Origin: Ammoniphilus sp. YIM 78166
GTDB taxonomy: Bacteria > Bacillota > Bacilli > Aneurinibacillales > RAOX-1
Direction of reading: 5' to 3'
NCBI RefSeq assembly: GCF_004522215.1
Contig: NZ_SDLR01000004.1
Span: forward strand, 186,001-250,000
Length of the DNA: 64,000 nucleotides
The notes under the pieces were generated by a model, which was not told the origin of the DNA, searched no databases, and saw only the letters and a program-made list of their open reading frames with translations. The translations under genes and the position numbers were made by a program. Within the stretch, counting starts at the first letter, position 1, and each line of letters opens with the position of its first letter. Of the stretch, positions 1 to 8,924 are shown in pieces.

Positions 1-103
1 CTAGTTTTAGATAAATATCAGCATGATCCGGATTTCCAACACGGTTTAACTTTACTAAAGGGGTGTTTCCAATTAGCTCAACAATCGAGTTTGCTACTCT
101 CAT
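1..103 (-). CDS. cysK: Cysteine synthase A, N-terminal part (cut by window edge)
   Basis: The minus strand encodes MRVANSIVELIGNTPLVKLN and continues off the left edge. The IGNTPLVKLN stretch is the typical start of O-acetylserine (thiol) lyase, the PLP enzyme that makes cysteine from O-acetylserine and sulfide. The start is ATG at 103-101, preceded by a GGAGGAA ribosome binding site at 111-117. It is the last gene of the hslO-yacD-cysK order known in Bacillus, with its own promoter in the yacD-cysK gap. Only about 34 residues are present, so the lysine that binds PLP is barely reached. Confidence 0.9.
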   Translation of the reverse strand, partial: MRVANSIVELIGNTPLVKLNRVGNPDHADIYLKL

Positions 104-148
104 CCGTTTTTTCCTCCAATACCGAGTAAGTTAGTTGGTTTTAAGGAA

Positions 149-178
149 ATTATAATAGCTATACCACTTTTTTGTCAA
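149..178 (-). promoter_or_regulatory. Sigma-A type promoter for cysK
   Basis: On the minus strand a TTGACA -35 (178-173) and a TATAAT -10 (154-149) are separated by 18 bp and lie about 50 bp before the cysK start codon. Both hexamers match consensus exactly. I could not identify a convincing CymR operator by eye. Confidence 0.7.
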
Positions 179-183
179 TCTTT

Positions 184-1071
184 TTAGTTATTCTGGAACT
201 GCTGGACGCCCATTCCTTTTCTTAATCGCTCGAGAACCTTTTCTAGAGATCCTGCTTGATTAAGAGCCAGTTCACGCTTAATCTCAGTTTTTACATCTTC
301 AAAGTTGCGTATAACGGCTTCCTTCTTCTTATGAAGCTTAATCACCGCATAGCCCTTTTCTAGAGCTATCGGGGCACTCGTTTCATCGGGTTTAAGGGAC
401 AGAGCAGCGTCAGCAATCTGTGGCTCCATATCTCCTCCAAGTAAAGACACCCAACCCAAGTCCCCCCCACTTGAAGAAGAATAGATCTCAACTGATCTCT
501 CTTTAGCTAAGGTTTGAAAATCGGCGCCCTGCTTTAGCTCTTCAATCACTTGCTCTGCTTCCTTTTTATCCTTCAAATAGATGGCAGAGATCCGAGCCAA
601 GGGAGGCTGATTATAATGCGCTCGATTCTCCTGGTAATGGCGATAAAGCTCTTGCTCACTAATTTCGATATCCAGTGTAGCGAGTTTTTCTAAGAGCAGG
701 TAATGGCGCAGTTCTTCTTTTATATCTTCAGGAGCCAAACCCGTTCCTTTTCCGATCGCTCCAAAAAATTGATCAATGGTAGCATAGCGTTCGGATAGCT
801 TGTTCAGTTCTACCTCTAGCTCTTGATCTGTTACGGTTATCCCATTTTGCTTGGCTTGCATAATGACAACCTCACGATCGATCATCTTCTCAAGAACCAT
901 TCGTCCATAATGCCTTTTTAACTCCTGTGTCCAGTCCGTTTCGGTAATGATGACACTGCCCACCTGAGCAACTTGTCTTGTACCGAGAAGGATTTTGTAA
1001 TTCCAACCGACGACAGCAAGCAATAGCAACAGACAACCAACCAATCCCCACAGAAGCCTTACGTTTTTCAT
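184..1071 (-). CDS. yacD: Membrane-anchored parvulin-type peptidyl-prolyl isomerase (YacD-like)
   Basis: A 295-residue protein with one N-terminal hydrophobic segment (about residues 7-25) followed by a SurA/PrsA-like N-terminal helical region and a PpiC rotamase domain around residues 155-255 (ARISAIYLKDKKEAEQVIEEL, SSSGGDLGWVS). There is no lipobox cysteine, so it is probably held by an uncleaved anchor rather than a lipid. It should act outside the membrane as a folding factor. Position between hslO and cysK equals that of B. subtilis yacD. It starts 13 bp after the hslO stop and is probably cotranscribed with it. Substrates are unknown. Confidence 0.85.
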   Translation of the reverse strand: MKNVRLLWGLVGCLLLLLAVVGWNYKILLGTRQVAQVGSVIITETDWTQELKRHYGRMVLEKMIDREVVIMQAKQNGITVTDQELEVELNKLSERYATIDQFFGAIGKGTGLAPEDIKEELRHYLLLEKLATLDIEISEQELYRHYQENRAHYNQPPLARISAIYLKDKKEAEQVIEELKQGADFQTLAKERSVEIYSSSSGGDLGWVSLLGGDMEPQIADAALSLKPDETSAPIALEKGYAVIKLHKKKEAVIRNFEDVKTEIKRELALNQAGSLEKVLERLRKGMGVQQFQNN

Positions 1072-1084
1072 CCCCGGTACCCCT

Positions 1085-1966
1085 CTATCTCTTCGCCATG
1101 TGCAGCAATCTCTCTAGATTGGGCTTATCAACATGGTATACCTCATTGCAAAAATGACAAGTAAGCTCTGCTTCCCCTTGCTCTTCAATCATACTTTGCA
1201 GTTCCTCTTGGCCTAAGCTGATTAAAGCATTTTCCATTCTTTCTGTAGAGCAATGACAAGAGAAAACAATATCTAAATCACCTAGGATTTCGACGTCTTC
1301 CTTCCCTAACACCTCATAAAGAATTTCTTCCGGCGATAAGCCTTCGTCAATCATTTTGGAGACCGGAGAGATTTCTCCTAATCTTTTTTCAAGTTCAGCA
1401 ATATCCTTTTCACTTAGGCCAGGAAGCAATTGAATAATAAAGCCACCCGCTGCCTTGATTGAATTATCCGGATTAACAAGTACCCCCACACTTACTGCCG
1501 AAGGCGTTTGCTCGGACTTGGCAAAGTAGTAGGTAAAATCCTCGCCCAACTCGCCCGAGATTAACTCCACACTGCCATGGTACGGATCTTTTAAGCCTAG
1601 ATCCTTGGTTACGATCAGCTGGCCATCTGTACCAACCGCAGCCGTTACATCAAGCTTACCTTTTGCATTAAGCGGGAAATGGATATGGGGATTCGTTACA
1701 TACCCTCTCACTTCCCCTTTGGCGTTGGCATCCACCACAATCTGTCCGATTGGTCCCCCGCCCTTGATAATGACGGTTAGTCGCTCATTTCCTTTAAGCA
1801 TGGCCCCCATCATGGCCCCAGCTGAAATCGACCTTCCTAGAGCTGCACTCGCAACCGGCCAGGTATCTAACCTTTTTCGGCTTTCCTCTACGGTATCTGT
1901 TGATTTAATAGCAAAAGCTCTGATCTTGCCATTCTTCGAGATGGCCCGAACTAAATAATCCTTCAA
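1085..1966 (-). CDS. hslO: Redox-regulated chaperone Hsp33
   Basis: Hsp33 holdase, activated by oxidation of a C-terminal zinc centre. The four zinc ligands are visible as CHC (FSCHCSTE) and CxxC (TCHFCNE) near the C-terminus. I place the start at TTG 1966-1964, giving (M)[12 protein letters not shown], because AGGAG lies about 7 bp before it, it matches the usual KDYLVRA start of the family, and it begins 11 bp after the coaX stop. An in-frame ATG at 2002 would add 12 basic residues and overlap coaX, and looks wrong. It sits in the coaX-hslO-yacD order of Bacillus. Confidence 0.93.
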   Translation of the reverse strand: MKDYLVRAISKNGKIRAFAIKSTDTVEESRKRLDTWPVASAALGRSISAGAMMGAMLKGNERLTVIIKGGGPIGQIVVDANAKGEVRGYVTNPHIHFPLNAKGKLDVTAAVGTDGQLIVTKDLGLKDPYHGSVELISGELGEDFTYYFAKSEQTPSAVSVGVLVNPDNSIKAAGGFIIQLLPGLSEKDIAELEKRLGEISPVSKMIDEGLSPEEILYEVLGKEDVEILGDLDIVFSCHCSTERMENALISLGQEELQSMIEEQGEAELTCHFCNEVYHVDKPNLERLLHMAKR

Positions 1967-1976
1967 GCTTGTTCTC

Positions 1977-2759
1977 CTACCTTTCTTTCTTGTTTCGTTC
2001 ATAGATGAGCATGAGTCCTTTTAAAGTAAGGAAAGGATCCACGATATCAATCGAAAGGGCCTCGTCCCGAATCAGCTCGGCTAATCCTCCTGTTGCAACA
2101 ACCTTAGGATTCACTCCCACTTCTTCTTTCATCCTGCCTACGATTTCGTTGACTTGTCCCACGATCCCATAATAGATTCCCGCTTGCATGGCTGCAATCG
2201 TATTTCGCCCCAACACGCTGGCTGGATGGGTAATCTCCACACGGGGCAATTTCGCGGCTCGACTGTATAGGGCCTCTGTAGAAATTTTCATTCCCGGGGC
2301 AATAGCCCCTCCTGCCCACTGACCGTTCTTGTCAATGTAGCAAAAGGTCGTTGCCGTTCCAAAATCCACAACAATTAAGGGAGCACCATAATAGTGGATC
2401 GCTGCTACGGCATTCACAATCCGGTCTGCCCCTACTTCCCGAGGATTCTCAGCTTTAATATTCATTCCTGTCTTTACGCCTGGACCGATGATAAGGGGCT
2501 TACGGTTAAAGTATTTACTGCACATCGTTTCTAAGGCGTACATAATAGGAGGGACAACAGAAGAGATAATAATCCCTTCAATCGCTTGAACTTCTAGCCC
2601 TACATCACGAAACAAGCTTTTCACTAACAAACCATATTCATCATCCGTCTTGTTTCGCTCGGTGGAAATTCGCCAGTGATGTTGAAGCTTCTCCCCATCG
2701 AATACACCGAGCGCAATGTTGGTGTTACCCACATCCATCGTTAGAATCATTGAACCCAT
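1977..2759 (-). CDS. coaX: Type III pantothenate kinase
   Basis: First step of coenzyme A synthesis, phosphorylating pantothenate with ATP. The protein (260 residues) shows the ASKHA-fold motifs: N-terminal [15 protein letters not shown] (phosphate-binding loop), [11 protein letters not shown] (substrate site), [14 protein letters not shown] and GGAIAPGM, and a late [11 protein letters not shown]. The start at 2759 has GGGAGG 6-8 bp upstream; a second in-frame ATG three codons on (MILTMDVG) is possible. Between nadC and hslO, it links CoA and NAD cofactor genes in one minus-strand run. Confidence 0.95.
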   Translation of the reverse strand: MGSMILTMDVGNTNIALGVFDGEKLQHHWRISTERNKTDDEYGLLVKSLFRDVGLEVQAIEGIIISSVVPPIMYALETMCSKYFNRKPLIIGPGVKTGMNIKAENPREVGADRIVNAVAAIHYYGAPLIVVDFGTATTFCYIDKNGQWAGGAIAPGMKISTEALYSRAAKLPRVEITHPASVLGRNTIAAMQAGIYYGIVGQVNEIVGRMKEEVGVNPKVVATGGLAELIRDEALSIDIVDPFLTLKGLMLIYERNKKER

Positions 2760-2775
2760 AGAACCCCTCCCTGCC

Positions 2776-3630
2776 CTAGCGTTTTCTTTGATTCAAATCT
2801 AAGCTGATATCGAGGGCTTTTACGGAATGGGTCAATGCACCCACCGAGATCACATCTACACCCGTCCTAGCAATATTTGCGATCGTATCTAGTGTCACTC
2901 CACCTGAGGCCTCAACAACCGCTCTACCAGCGATTAAGCCAACAGCCTTCGTCATCTCATCCGTAGACATGTTATCCAGCATGATGATGTCTGCTTTTGC
3001 TTGAAGCGCTTCTTCTACTTGGGCTAGCGACTCCACTTCTACTTCGACCTTCATCGTATGAGGAATAAACTGTCGAGATGCTTCTACTGCTGCTTGAATG
3101 CCTCCAGATGCCTTAATATGGTTGTCTTTAATCATGACGGCATCAAATAGCCCATAACGATGGTTATGACCTCCACCAACACGGACGGCATATTTCTCTA
3201 ACATTCTTAATCCAGGAGTCGTCTTTCGGGTGTCGACCACACGAACCGTAGCGCTGCCTTCTCGCGCTTGGGCGACATAGCGACTGGTCATGGTAGCAAT
3301 CCCGGATAATCGCTGCAACAAGTTCAAAGCCAGACGTTCACCCGTCAGAATGGCTTGCGCTTTCCCTACTACTTCCGCCAGTTCATCCCCTTTCTCAATG
3401 GCTTGTCCTTCTTGCACAAGCGCTCTGAACTGAAGATGCGGATTCACAGATTCAAATACCAGCTTGGCCACCTCTAACCCTGCTACTACACCTGATTCTT
3501 TGGCATAGAGGATGCCCTTGGCTTGCTCCTCAGCAGGCACAGTTGCCTGAACGGAAATATCACCAAACCCAATGTCTTCTTCTAGCCAATCCTGGATTTG
3601 GCGTTTTAGCTTTTCTACATTAATCATCAT
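2776..3630 (-). CDS. nadC: Nicotinate-nucleotide pyrophosphorylase (carboxylating), QPRTase
   Basis: Converts quinolinate and PRPP into nicotinate mononucleotide, third step of de novo NAD synthesis. Length (284 residues) is normal. Visible signatures are EDIGFGDIS near the N-terminus, [27 protein letters not shown] (active-site Arg/Lys), [20 protein letters not shown] and VEVEVESL with IMLDNMS. It overlaps the 3' end of nadB by 11 bp and is followed by coaX after 16 bp, so translation is probably coupled to nadB. Confidence 0.96.
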   Translation of the reverse strand: MMINVEKLKRQIQDWLEEDIGFGDISVQATVPAEEQAKGILYAKESGVVAGLEVAKLVFESVNPHLQFRALVQEGQAIEKGDELAEVVGKAQAILTGERLALNLLQRLSGIATMTSRYVAQAREGSATVRVVDTRKTTPGLRMLEKYAVRVGGGHNHRYGLFDAVMIKDNHIKASGGIQAAVEASRQFIPHTMKVEVEVESLAQVEEALQAKADIIMLDNMSTDEMTKAVGLIAGRAVVEASGGVTLDTIANIARTGVDVISVGALTHSVKALDISLDLNQRKR

Positions 3631-5239
3631 ATGTACCTCTCTCCTCTAAGACACCTTCATGGATAGATTGTAAGATATGTTTTCTCCATATGACATCATC
3701 CCGATTAGGGAAGTCTTCTCGATAATGGCCTCCTCGGCTTTCCTCGCGAAGCAAAGCTGCGTTCGTCGTGAGCATAGCACAAGTGAGCAAATTCAGAAAC
3801 TCATATTCGGCTGGATGACTCGGCTGCAAGCTAAACTGCTTAACCTGGCGCTCCATTTCTTTCCTCGCCTTCTGAAGCCGCTTCTCATCACGCTTCAAGC
3901 CTACTTGCCGCACCATCATTTTTTGCAGCTTCAATCTCTTTTCCAAAATATGCTCATCCGGCTTACCGCTCCTCATAATGGAAAAGGAAAGGTGGGAAAA
4001 GTCTTTATTTAATGGCTCGAGCTCCTTTACCTTTTTGGAAATTCTAGCGCCAAACACCACCGCCTCCGAAAGCGAATTACTCGCTAAACGGTTGGCTCCA
4101 TGGACACCGGTACAGGAAACTTCCCCACAAGCAAAAAGACGAGGAACGGTCGTTTCACCCCATAAGCCCGTTTTGACTCCACCCATCATATAATGGGCAG
4201 CTGGCGCAACGGGAATCCAATCCGTAATCATGTTTAAGCCATACTTTAAACAAACTTGATAGATCGTCGGAAAGCGATGCTTAATCAGCTCCTCCGACTC
4301 ATGGGTGATATCGAGATAGACAAAGGTGGATTCTGTCGCTTCAATTTCGGATACGATCGCTCGTGCCACAATATCCCGAGGAGCCAATTCCAATTGGGGA
4401 TGGTACTTTTCCATGAACCGCTCACCATTTATATTTCTTAATACGGCTCCCTCTCCTCGAACAGCCTCCGAAATTAAGAAGCGCGGAGCCCCCGGATAAC
4501 ACAAAGAAGTTGGATGAAACTGAATAAATTCAACGTCTTTGATTTGCGCTCCAGCTCGGTACGCCATCGCAATCCCATCCCCTGTAGCGACAGGAGGATT
4601 TGTCGTGTAGCGATATAATTGGCCTGCTCCTCCCGTTGCCAAGATCGTAGCATCAGCCTGGATAAACGTCTTGTCTCCATATGAATTTTCTACGATAATG
4701 CCCACACATTCTCCTTCATCTGTGACTAGATCAATGGCAAAATGGTACTCCAGGATATGTATTCTTTCATGCGTTTTGGCCTGTTCGGATAAGGCTCTTA
4801 CAATTTCGGCTCCAGTTGAATCTCCGCGAGCATGTAAAATTCGCCTGCGGCTATGGGCGCCCTCCTGGGTGAGGGCATATTTATCCCCTTCTTTATCAAA
4901 CTGGGTGCCATAGCGGATAAGCTCATACACCCCTTCAGGACCCTCATTCACCAGGACTTCTACCGCTTCATGGGAACAAAGCCCAGCCCCAGCAATTAGA
5001 GTATCCTGCCGATGTAGGGCCGGGGAATCCTTTTTATTGATAACGGCGGCAATGCCCCCTTGCGCATAGTTCGTGTTGCTCTCCGATAATCCTTCTTTAC
5101 AGATTAAGATAACCTCTTTTTCCTCCGCAATCTGTAAAGCTGTATATAAACCCGCAATGCCAGAACCTACAATACATACTGCAGTTTCAAGCTTGTCCAT
5201 ATCTCCCAACGAAAAGTCAATTAGATATCGAGGAACCAT
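3620..5239 (-). CDS. nadB: L-aspartate oxidase
   Basis: FAD enzyme oxidising L-aspartate to iminoaspartate for quinolinate synthesis. The 539-residue protein shows the dinucleotide-binding VGSGIAGLYTAL, SNTNYAQGGIAA, the flavoprotein HARGDSTGAEIV segment and the C-terminal FAD site around GEVSCTGVHGANRLASNSLSEAVVFG (described in parts), all typical of NadB. The start at 5239 has AAAGGA upstream; an internal ATG 13 codons later has GGGAG too close to be preferred. A hairpin followed by T residues separates it from nadA, so its expression relative to nadA may be tuned. Confidence 0.95.
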   Translation of the reverse strand: MVPRYLIDFSLGDMDKLETAVCIVGSGIAGLYTALQIAEEKEVILICKEGLSESNTNYAQGGIAAVINKKDSPALHRQDTLIAGAGLCSHEAVEVLVNEGPEGVYELIRYGTQFDKEGDKYALTQEGAHSRRRILHARGDSTGAEIVRALSEQAKTHERIHILEYHFAIDLVTDEGECVGIIVENSYGDKTFIQADATILATGGAGQLYRYTTNPPVATGDGIAMAYRAGAQIKDVEFIQFHPTSLCYPGAPRFLISEAVRGEGAVLRNINGERFMEKYHPQLELAPRDIVARAIVSEIEATESTFVYLDITHESEELIKHRFPTIYQVCLKYGLNMITDWIPVAPAAHYMMGGVKTGLWGETTVPRLFACGEVSCTGVHGANRLASNSLSEAVVFGARISKKVKELEPLNKDFSHLSFSIMRSGKPDEHILEKRLKLQKMMVRQVGLKRDEKRLQKARKEMERQVKQFSLQPSHPAEYEFLNLLTCAMLTTNAALLREESRGGHYREDFPNRDDVIWRKHILQSIHEGVLEERGTYDD

Positions 5240-5265
5240 TTCTTTAATCCTTTCGCATGAAATGA

Positions 5266-5308
5266 AAAAAAGTATAAAACGGTGATTGTATCACTATTTT
5301 ATACTTCT
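5266..5308 (-). terminator. Hairpin with T-run between nadA and nadB
   Basis: Arms at 5270-5286 and 5290-5306 (AAGTATAAAA pairing with TTTTATACTT, extended by a GGTGAT/ATCACT inner stem with one unpaired step) are followed on the minus strand by seven T residues. It resembles an intrinsic terminator or attenuator after nadA inside what looks like a nadABC operon. Confidence 0.6.
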
Positions 5309-5333
5309 TACCTAAAAGTAACCAGTTTTATTC

Positions 5334-6311
5334 TTAAACCTTGTATGTTTCTGCTTCAAACTCCAGCATACGCTCTAAAGAAGCACGCGCTGCATCAGCG
5401 ACTTGCGGCGGCACATAAATTTGAGGTTGCATGGTTTCTAAGCATTGAGCCAGCTTCTTCAAATTGTTTACCTTCATATTGGGACAAACCAAATACTTCG
5501 AGGCAAAGATAAACTTTTTGTTCGGGCTGTCTTGAGATAAGCGATAAAGTACACCATCTTCTGTCCCTACGATAAATTCATCATGAGCAGATTCACGGCA
5601 ATACTTGAGGATCCCCGTGGTACTGCCTACAAAATCGGCTAATTCCACGACCTCTGGTCGGCACTCTGGATGCACAACAAATTGAGCGTTCGGATGCTCC
5701 TTGCGCAACCGATAGACATCCTCTACTGTAAGTTGATCATGAGTATTACAGTAACCTTCCCAGATAATCATCTTCTTATCGGTGAATTGGGAAACATAGT
5801 GTCCTAAGTTCTTATCTGGAACCCAAATAATTTCTTCTGCATCGATGTTTTCAATCACATTCTTGGCATTAGAGGAAGTACAGCATACATAGGTTTCTGC
5901 CTTCACATCCGCAGATGTATTGATATATGCTACAACCTTGGCATTGGGATGCTGAGCTTTTAGCTTGCGCAATCCATCCACATTGACCATGTCTGCCATC
6001 GGACAGCCTGCTCGTTCGTCCGGGATTAAAACCGTCTTATTAGGAGCCAATATCTTCGCGCTCTCACCCATAAAATGCACGCCACAGAATACGATAACAT
6101 CCGCATCGGTTTGCTTCGCCTTCTGTGCCAGCCCAAAGGAATCCCCTAAAAAGTCGGCAATCTCTTGAATTTCAGGTCTTTGGTAATAGTGTGCCAAAAT
6201 AATAGCATTCCGCTCTTTTTTTAGGCGAAGGATTTTTTCCTTTAATTCTTCATTTCGCTCTGCTTTTTTCGCAAGCGCTAACGCTTCCATATGGGTATGC
6301 CCTCCTAACAC
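5334..6311 (-). CDS. nadA: Quinolinate synthase (4Fe-4S)
   Basis: Condenses iminoaspartate with dihydroxyacetone phosphate to quinolinate. The three family iron-sulfur cysteines are recognisable in VFCGVHFM, EGYCNTHDQL and YLVCPNMK, together with AHYYQRPEIQEIADFLGDS near the N-terminus and the HPECRPEV substrate segment. Length 325 residues after an extended polar N-terminus rich in Lys/Glu. A later ATG (MEALALAKKAERN) is an alternative start. It is the first nad gene after the ftsH terminator, so a promoter should lie at about 6312-6380, but I see no certain -35/-10 pair. Confidence 0.94.
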   Translation of the reverse strand: MLGGHTHMEALALAKKAERNEELKEKILRLKKERNAIILAHYYQRPEIQEIADFLGDSFGLAQKAKQTDADVIVFCGVHFMGESAKILAPNKTVLIPDERAGCPMADMVNVDGLRKLKAQHPNAKVVAYINTSADVKAETYVCCTSSNAKNVIENIDAEEIIWVPDKNLGHYVSQFTDKKMIIWEGYCNTHDQLTVEDVYRLRKEHPNAQFVVHPECRPEVVELADFVGSTTGILKYCRESAHDEFIVGTEDGVLYRLSQDSPNKKFIFASKYLVCPNMKVNNLKKLAQCLETMQPQIYVPPQVADAARASLERMLEFEAETYKV

Positions 6312-6382
6312 GTAGGCCTTTATTTTACTGAATTGTAGACCGATGTCCTAAATTTGTCAATGCGTCAATACGCAGCCACAGG

Positions 6383-6413
6383 AGAAAAAGCACCCTATAA
6401 TTAGGGTGCTTTC
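6383..6413 (-). terminator. Intrinsic terminator after ftsH
   Basis: Perfect stem AAAGCACCCTA/TAGGGTGCTTT with a TAAT loop, followed on the minus strand by TTTTTCTC. It separates ftsH from nadA. Confidence 0.85.
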
Positions 6414-6425
6414 TATGGCAATGAA

Positions 6426-8300
6426 TTATTCTTCTTTCTTTGTCTGAATTTGAACCTTTACGTCGCCTTCAGCTGTCACCTTAGGCTCGATGCGGCCTTT
6501 TTCGATTAACTGCTTAATCTGGTCTGCATCTAACGTTTCTACATCAAGCAAGGTCTGGGCGATCAGCTCTAGTTCATCCCTATGCTTAATTAAAAGATCC
6601 GTTGTAGACTTATATTGTTCACGAATAATGCGTTGTACTTCTTCATCAATCGCTTGAGCTGTGGACTCACTGTAATCTCTCTCGTGACCGAAATCACGTC
6701 CCAAAAACACTTGGCCTTGAGATCGTCCGAACTGCATAGGCCCCAGTTTATCACTCATACCAAACTCGGTAACCATGCGGCGGGCAATGCCTGTCGCTCT
6801 CTCAAAGTCATTATGGGCTCCTGTACTGATTTCCTTGAGAACAATCTCTTCCGCTACACGTCCGCCAAGCAAACCAGAGATCTTATCTAGAAGCTCAGAG
6901 CGACTGGCGAAATAACGATCTTCCTTAGGAAGCATAACGGTGTAGCCACCCGCGCTTCCGCGAGGGATGATAGTTACCTTATGAACAGCATCCGCATGTT
7001 CTAGGTGATATCCTACAATAACGTGACCCGCTTCATGGTAAGCCACGAGCTTCTTCTCGTAATCACTGATGACGCGAGACTTCTTCGCTGGTCCAGCAAT
7101 CACACGGTCAATCGCTTCATCAATTTCAATCATTTCAATTTTCTTCTTGTTCTTACGAGCAGCAAGAAGGGCTGCTTCATTCAGAAGATTCTCTAGATCG
7201 GCACCTGTGAATCCTGGTGATCTTCTAGCAATCACATCGAGATCAATCTCGTCAGATAAAGGCTTGTTGCGGGCATGTACGCGAAGCACAGCCATACGTC
7301 CCTTAACATCTGGTCGATCTACGGTAATTTGACGGTCAAATCGTCCAGGACGAAGTAGTGCAGGATCTAGAATATCTGGGCGGTTGGTTGCAGCAACGAT
7401 GATAATTCCTTCGTTGGCACCGAATCCATCCATTTCTACTAGCAATTGGTTGAGCGTCTGCTCTCTTTCATCATGACCGCCGCCTAGCCCAGCTCCACGC
7501 TGACGACCGACAGCATCAATCTCATCGATGAAGATAATACATGGCGCATTTTTCTTTGCATTTTCAAACAAGTCACGAACGCGGGAAGCACCAACCCCGA
7601 CGAACATCTCTACAAAGTCAGAACCGGAAATACTAAAGAAAGGAACACCTGCTTCTCCAGCTACGGCTCTTGCTAATAATGTTTTACCAGTACCCGGAGG
7701 TCCAACTAGCAAAACCCCTTTTGGTATTCTTGCACCGAGCTGACTGAACTTGCGCGGGTCCTTCAGGAAGTGAACGACCTCTTCAAGCTCTGCCTTCTCT
7801 TCATCTGCACCAGCTACATCATTAAAGGTAACCTTCTTCTTATCATCGTTATAAAGCTTGGCTTTGCTTTTTCCAAAATTCATAACCCGGCTGCCGCCGC
7901 CCTGGGCTTGATTCAAAAGGAAAAAGAATAGAATAAAGATGATAACAAATGGGATAATGGACGTTAAGAAGGTTAACCATACCGAGTCACCTTTCTGCTC
8001 AGCATACGTTTCCCTCTCTAAGTTGGCTGTCTCAATCTTTTCTAGCAAGGATGTGTTATTGTACAACGGTCCATTCGTAAAGAATGTCTCACCGCTCTTC
8101 AACCTACCCTCGATATAGTAAGTCCCACTCTCAGGGCGGATCAAGATCTCAGCCACTTGCCCGTTATCCAAGTGCTGCCTGAACTGATTATACGGCATCT
8201 TTGAAGTCTCAGTTCCTTGATTGGCAATAAAGTTCACAATTCCTACGGTAACTAGGAAGATGAGTAGATAAAACCCTGTATTTCTAAAAAATCGATTCAT
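6426..8300 (-). CDS. ftsH: ATP-dependent membrane metalloprotease FtsH
   Basis: Hexameric AAA+ zinc protease degrading membrane and regulatory proteins. Two transmembrane segments (about residues 8-26 and 112-134) flank the extracytoplasmic domain; then AAA motifs Walker A GPPGTGKT near residue 200, Walker [31 protein letters not shown], and the zinc site HEAGH with a downstream [10 protein letters not shown] tail. The start is ATG 8300-8298 (MNRFFRN) because AGGAGG lies just upstream; nine further upstream codons are in frame but lack support. It follows tilS and hpt as in Bacillus. Confidence 0.97.
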   Translation of the reverse strand: MNRFFRNTGFYLLIFLVTVGIVNFIANQGTETSKMPYNQFRQHLDNGQVAEILIRPESGTYYIEGRLKSGETFFTNGPLYNNTSLLEKIETANLERETYAEQKGDSVWLTFLTSIIPFVIIFILFFFLLNQAQGGGSRVMNFGKSKAKLYNDDKKKVTFNDVAGADEEKAELEEVVHFLKDPRKFSQLGARIPKGVLLVGPPGTGKTLLARAVAGEAGVPFFSISGSDFVEMFVGVGASRVRDLFENAKKNAPCIIFIDEIDAVGRQRGAGLGGGHDEREQTLNQLLVEMDGFGANEGIIIVAATNRPDILDPALLRPGRFDRQITVDRPDVKGRMAVLRVHARNKPLSDEIDLDVIARRSPGFTGADLENLLNEAALLAARKNKKKIEMIEIDEAIDRVIAGPAKKSRVISDYEKKLVAYHEAGHVIVGYHLEHADAVHKVTIIPRGSAGGYTVMLPKEDRYFASRSELLDKISGLLGGRVAEEIVLKEISTGAHNDFERATGIARRMVTEFGMSDKLGPMQFGRSQGQVFLGRDFGHERDYSESTAQAIDEEVQRIIREQYKSTTDLLIKHRDELELIAQTLLDVETLDADQIKQLIEKGRIEPKVTAEGDVKVQIQTKKEE

Positions 8301-8370
8301 CCCTGACCTCCTCTCACGACAAAACACTCAAATTATTTTACCATATTTAACTCTTTGTCCACAACTTACA

Positions 8371-8910
8371 CTACCCACCGTACACTTCCGGCTTCAAAAT
8401 CCCTATATAGGGCAGGTTCCGATAGCGCTCAGCGTAATCTAGACCATAACCTACAACGAATTCATCAGGTACTACAAACCCGCAATAATCCGGGGATAGG
8501 TTCACCTTCCTGCGATGCGGCTTATCTAATAAGGTTACAATCTTTACACTGTCCGCTTTGCGTCGGCGCAGCAGATCCAACAAATAGCTTAAGGTTAATC
8601 CGCTGTCTATAATATCTTCTACAATCAGCACATGTCGACCTTCTACACTTGCATCCAGATCCTTGATAATACGGACTTCACCTGAAGAAACGGTGGATGC
8701 CCCATAGCTGGAGACAGCCATAAAATCCATTTCAATATGCGTATTAATCCGCTTGATTAAATCGGACATAAAAGGCGCAGCTCCCTTTAGGACACAGATA
8801 ATAAGAGGGTTCTTATCCTCATATTCATCCGTGATGACTCGCCCTAGCTCTGCAATCTTGGCTTGAATTTCTTCTTCATGTAGAAGTATCTCGAGTATGT
8901 CGTTTTGCAT
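8371..8910 (-). CDS. hprT: Hypoxanthine-guanine phosphoribosyltransferase
   Basis: Purine salvage enzyme, 179 residues, transferring phosphoribose from PRPP to hypoxanthine or guanine. The PRPP-binding signature [14 protein letters not shown], the N-terminal [17 protein letters not shown] loop and the C-terminal [20 protein letters not shown] are all present. It lies 14 bp downstream of tilS and upstream of ftsH, the standard tilS-hprT-ftsH order in Firmicutes. Confidence 0.96.
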   Translation of the reverse strand: MQNDILEILLHEEEIQAKIAELGRVITDEYEDKNPLIICVLKGAAPFMSDLIKRINTHIEMDFMAVSSYGASTVSSGEVRIIKDLDASVEGRHVLIVEDIIDSGLTLSYLLDLLRRRKADSVKIVTLLDKPHRRKVNLSPDYCGFVVPDEFVVGYGLDYAERYRNLPYIGILKPEVYGG

Positions 8911-8924
8911 GGTGTCCTCCTAAA

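Noticed and set aside
1967-2002. ATG at 2002 as start of hslO
   Set aside because: It would add 12 Lys/Arg-rich residues, overlap coaX, and has no ribosome site; TTG 1966 has AGGAG and gives the family N-terminus.
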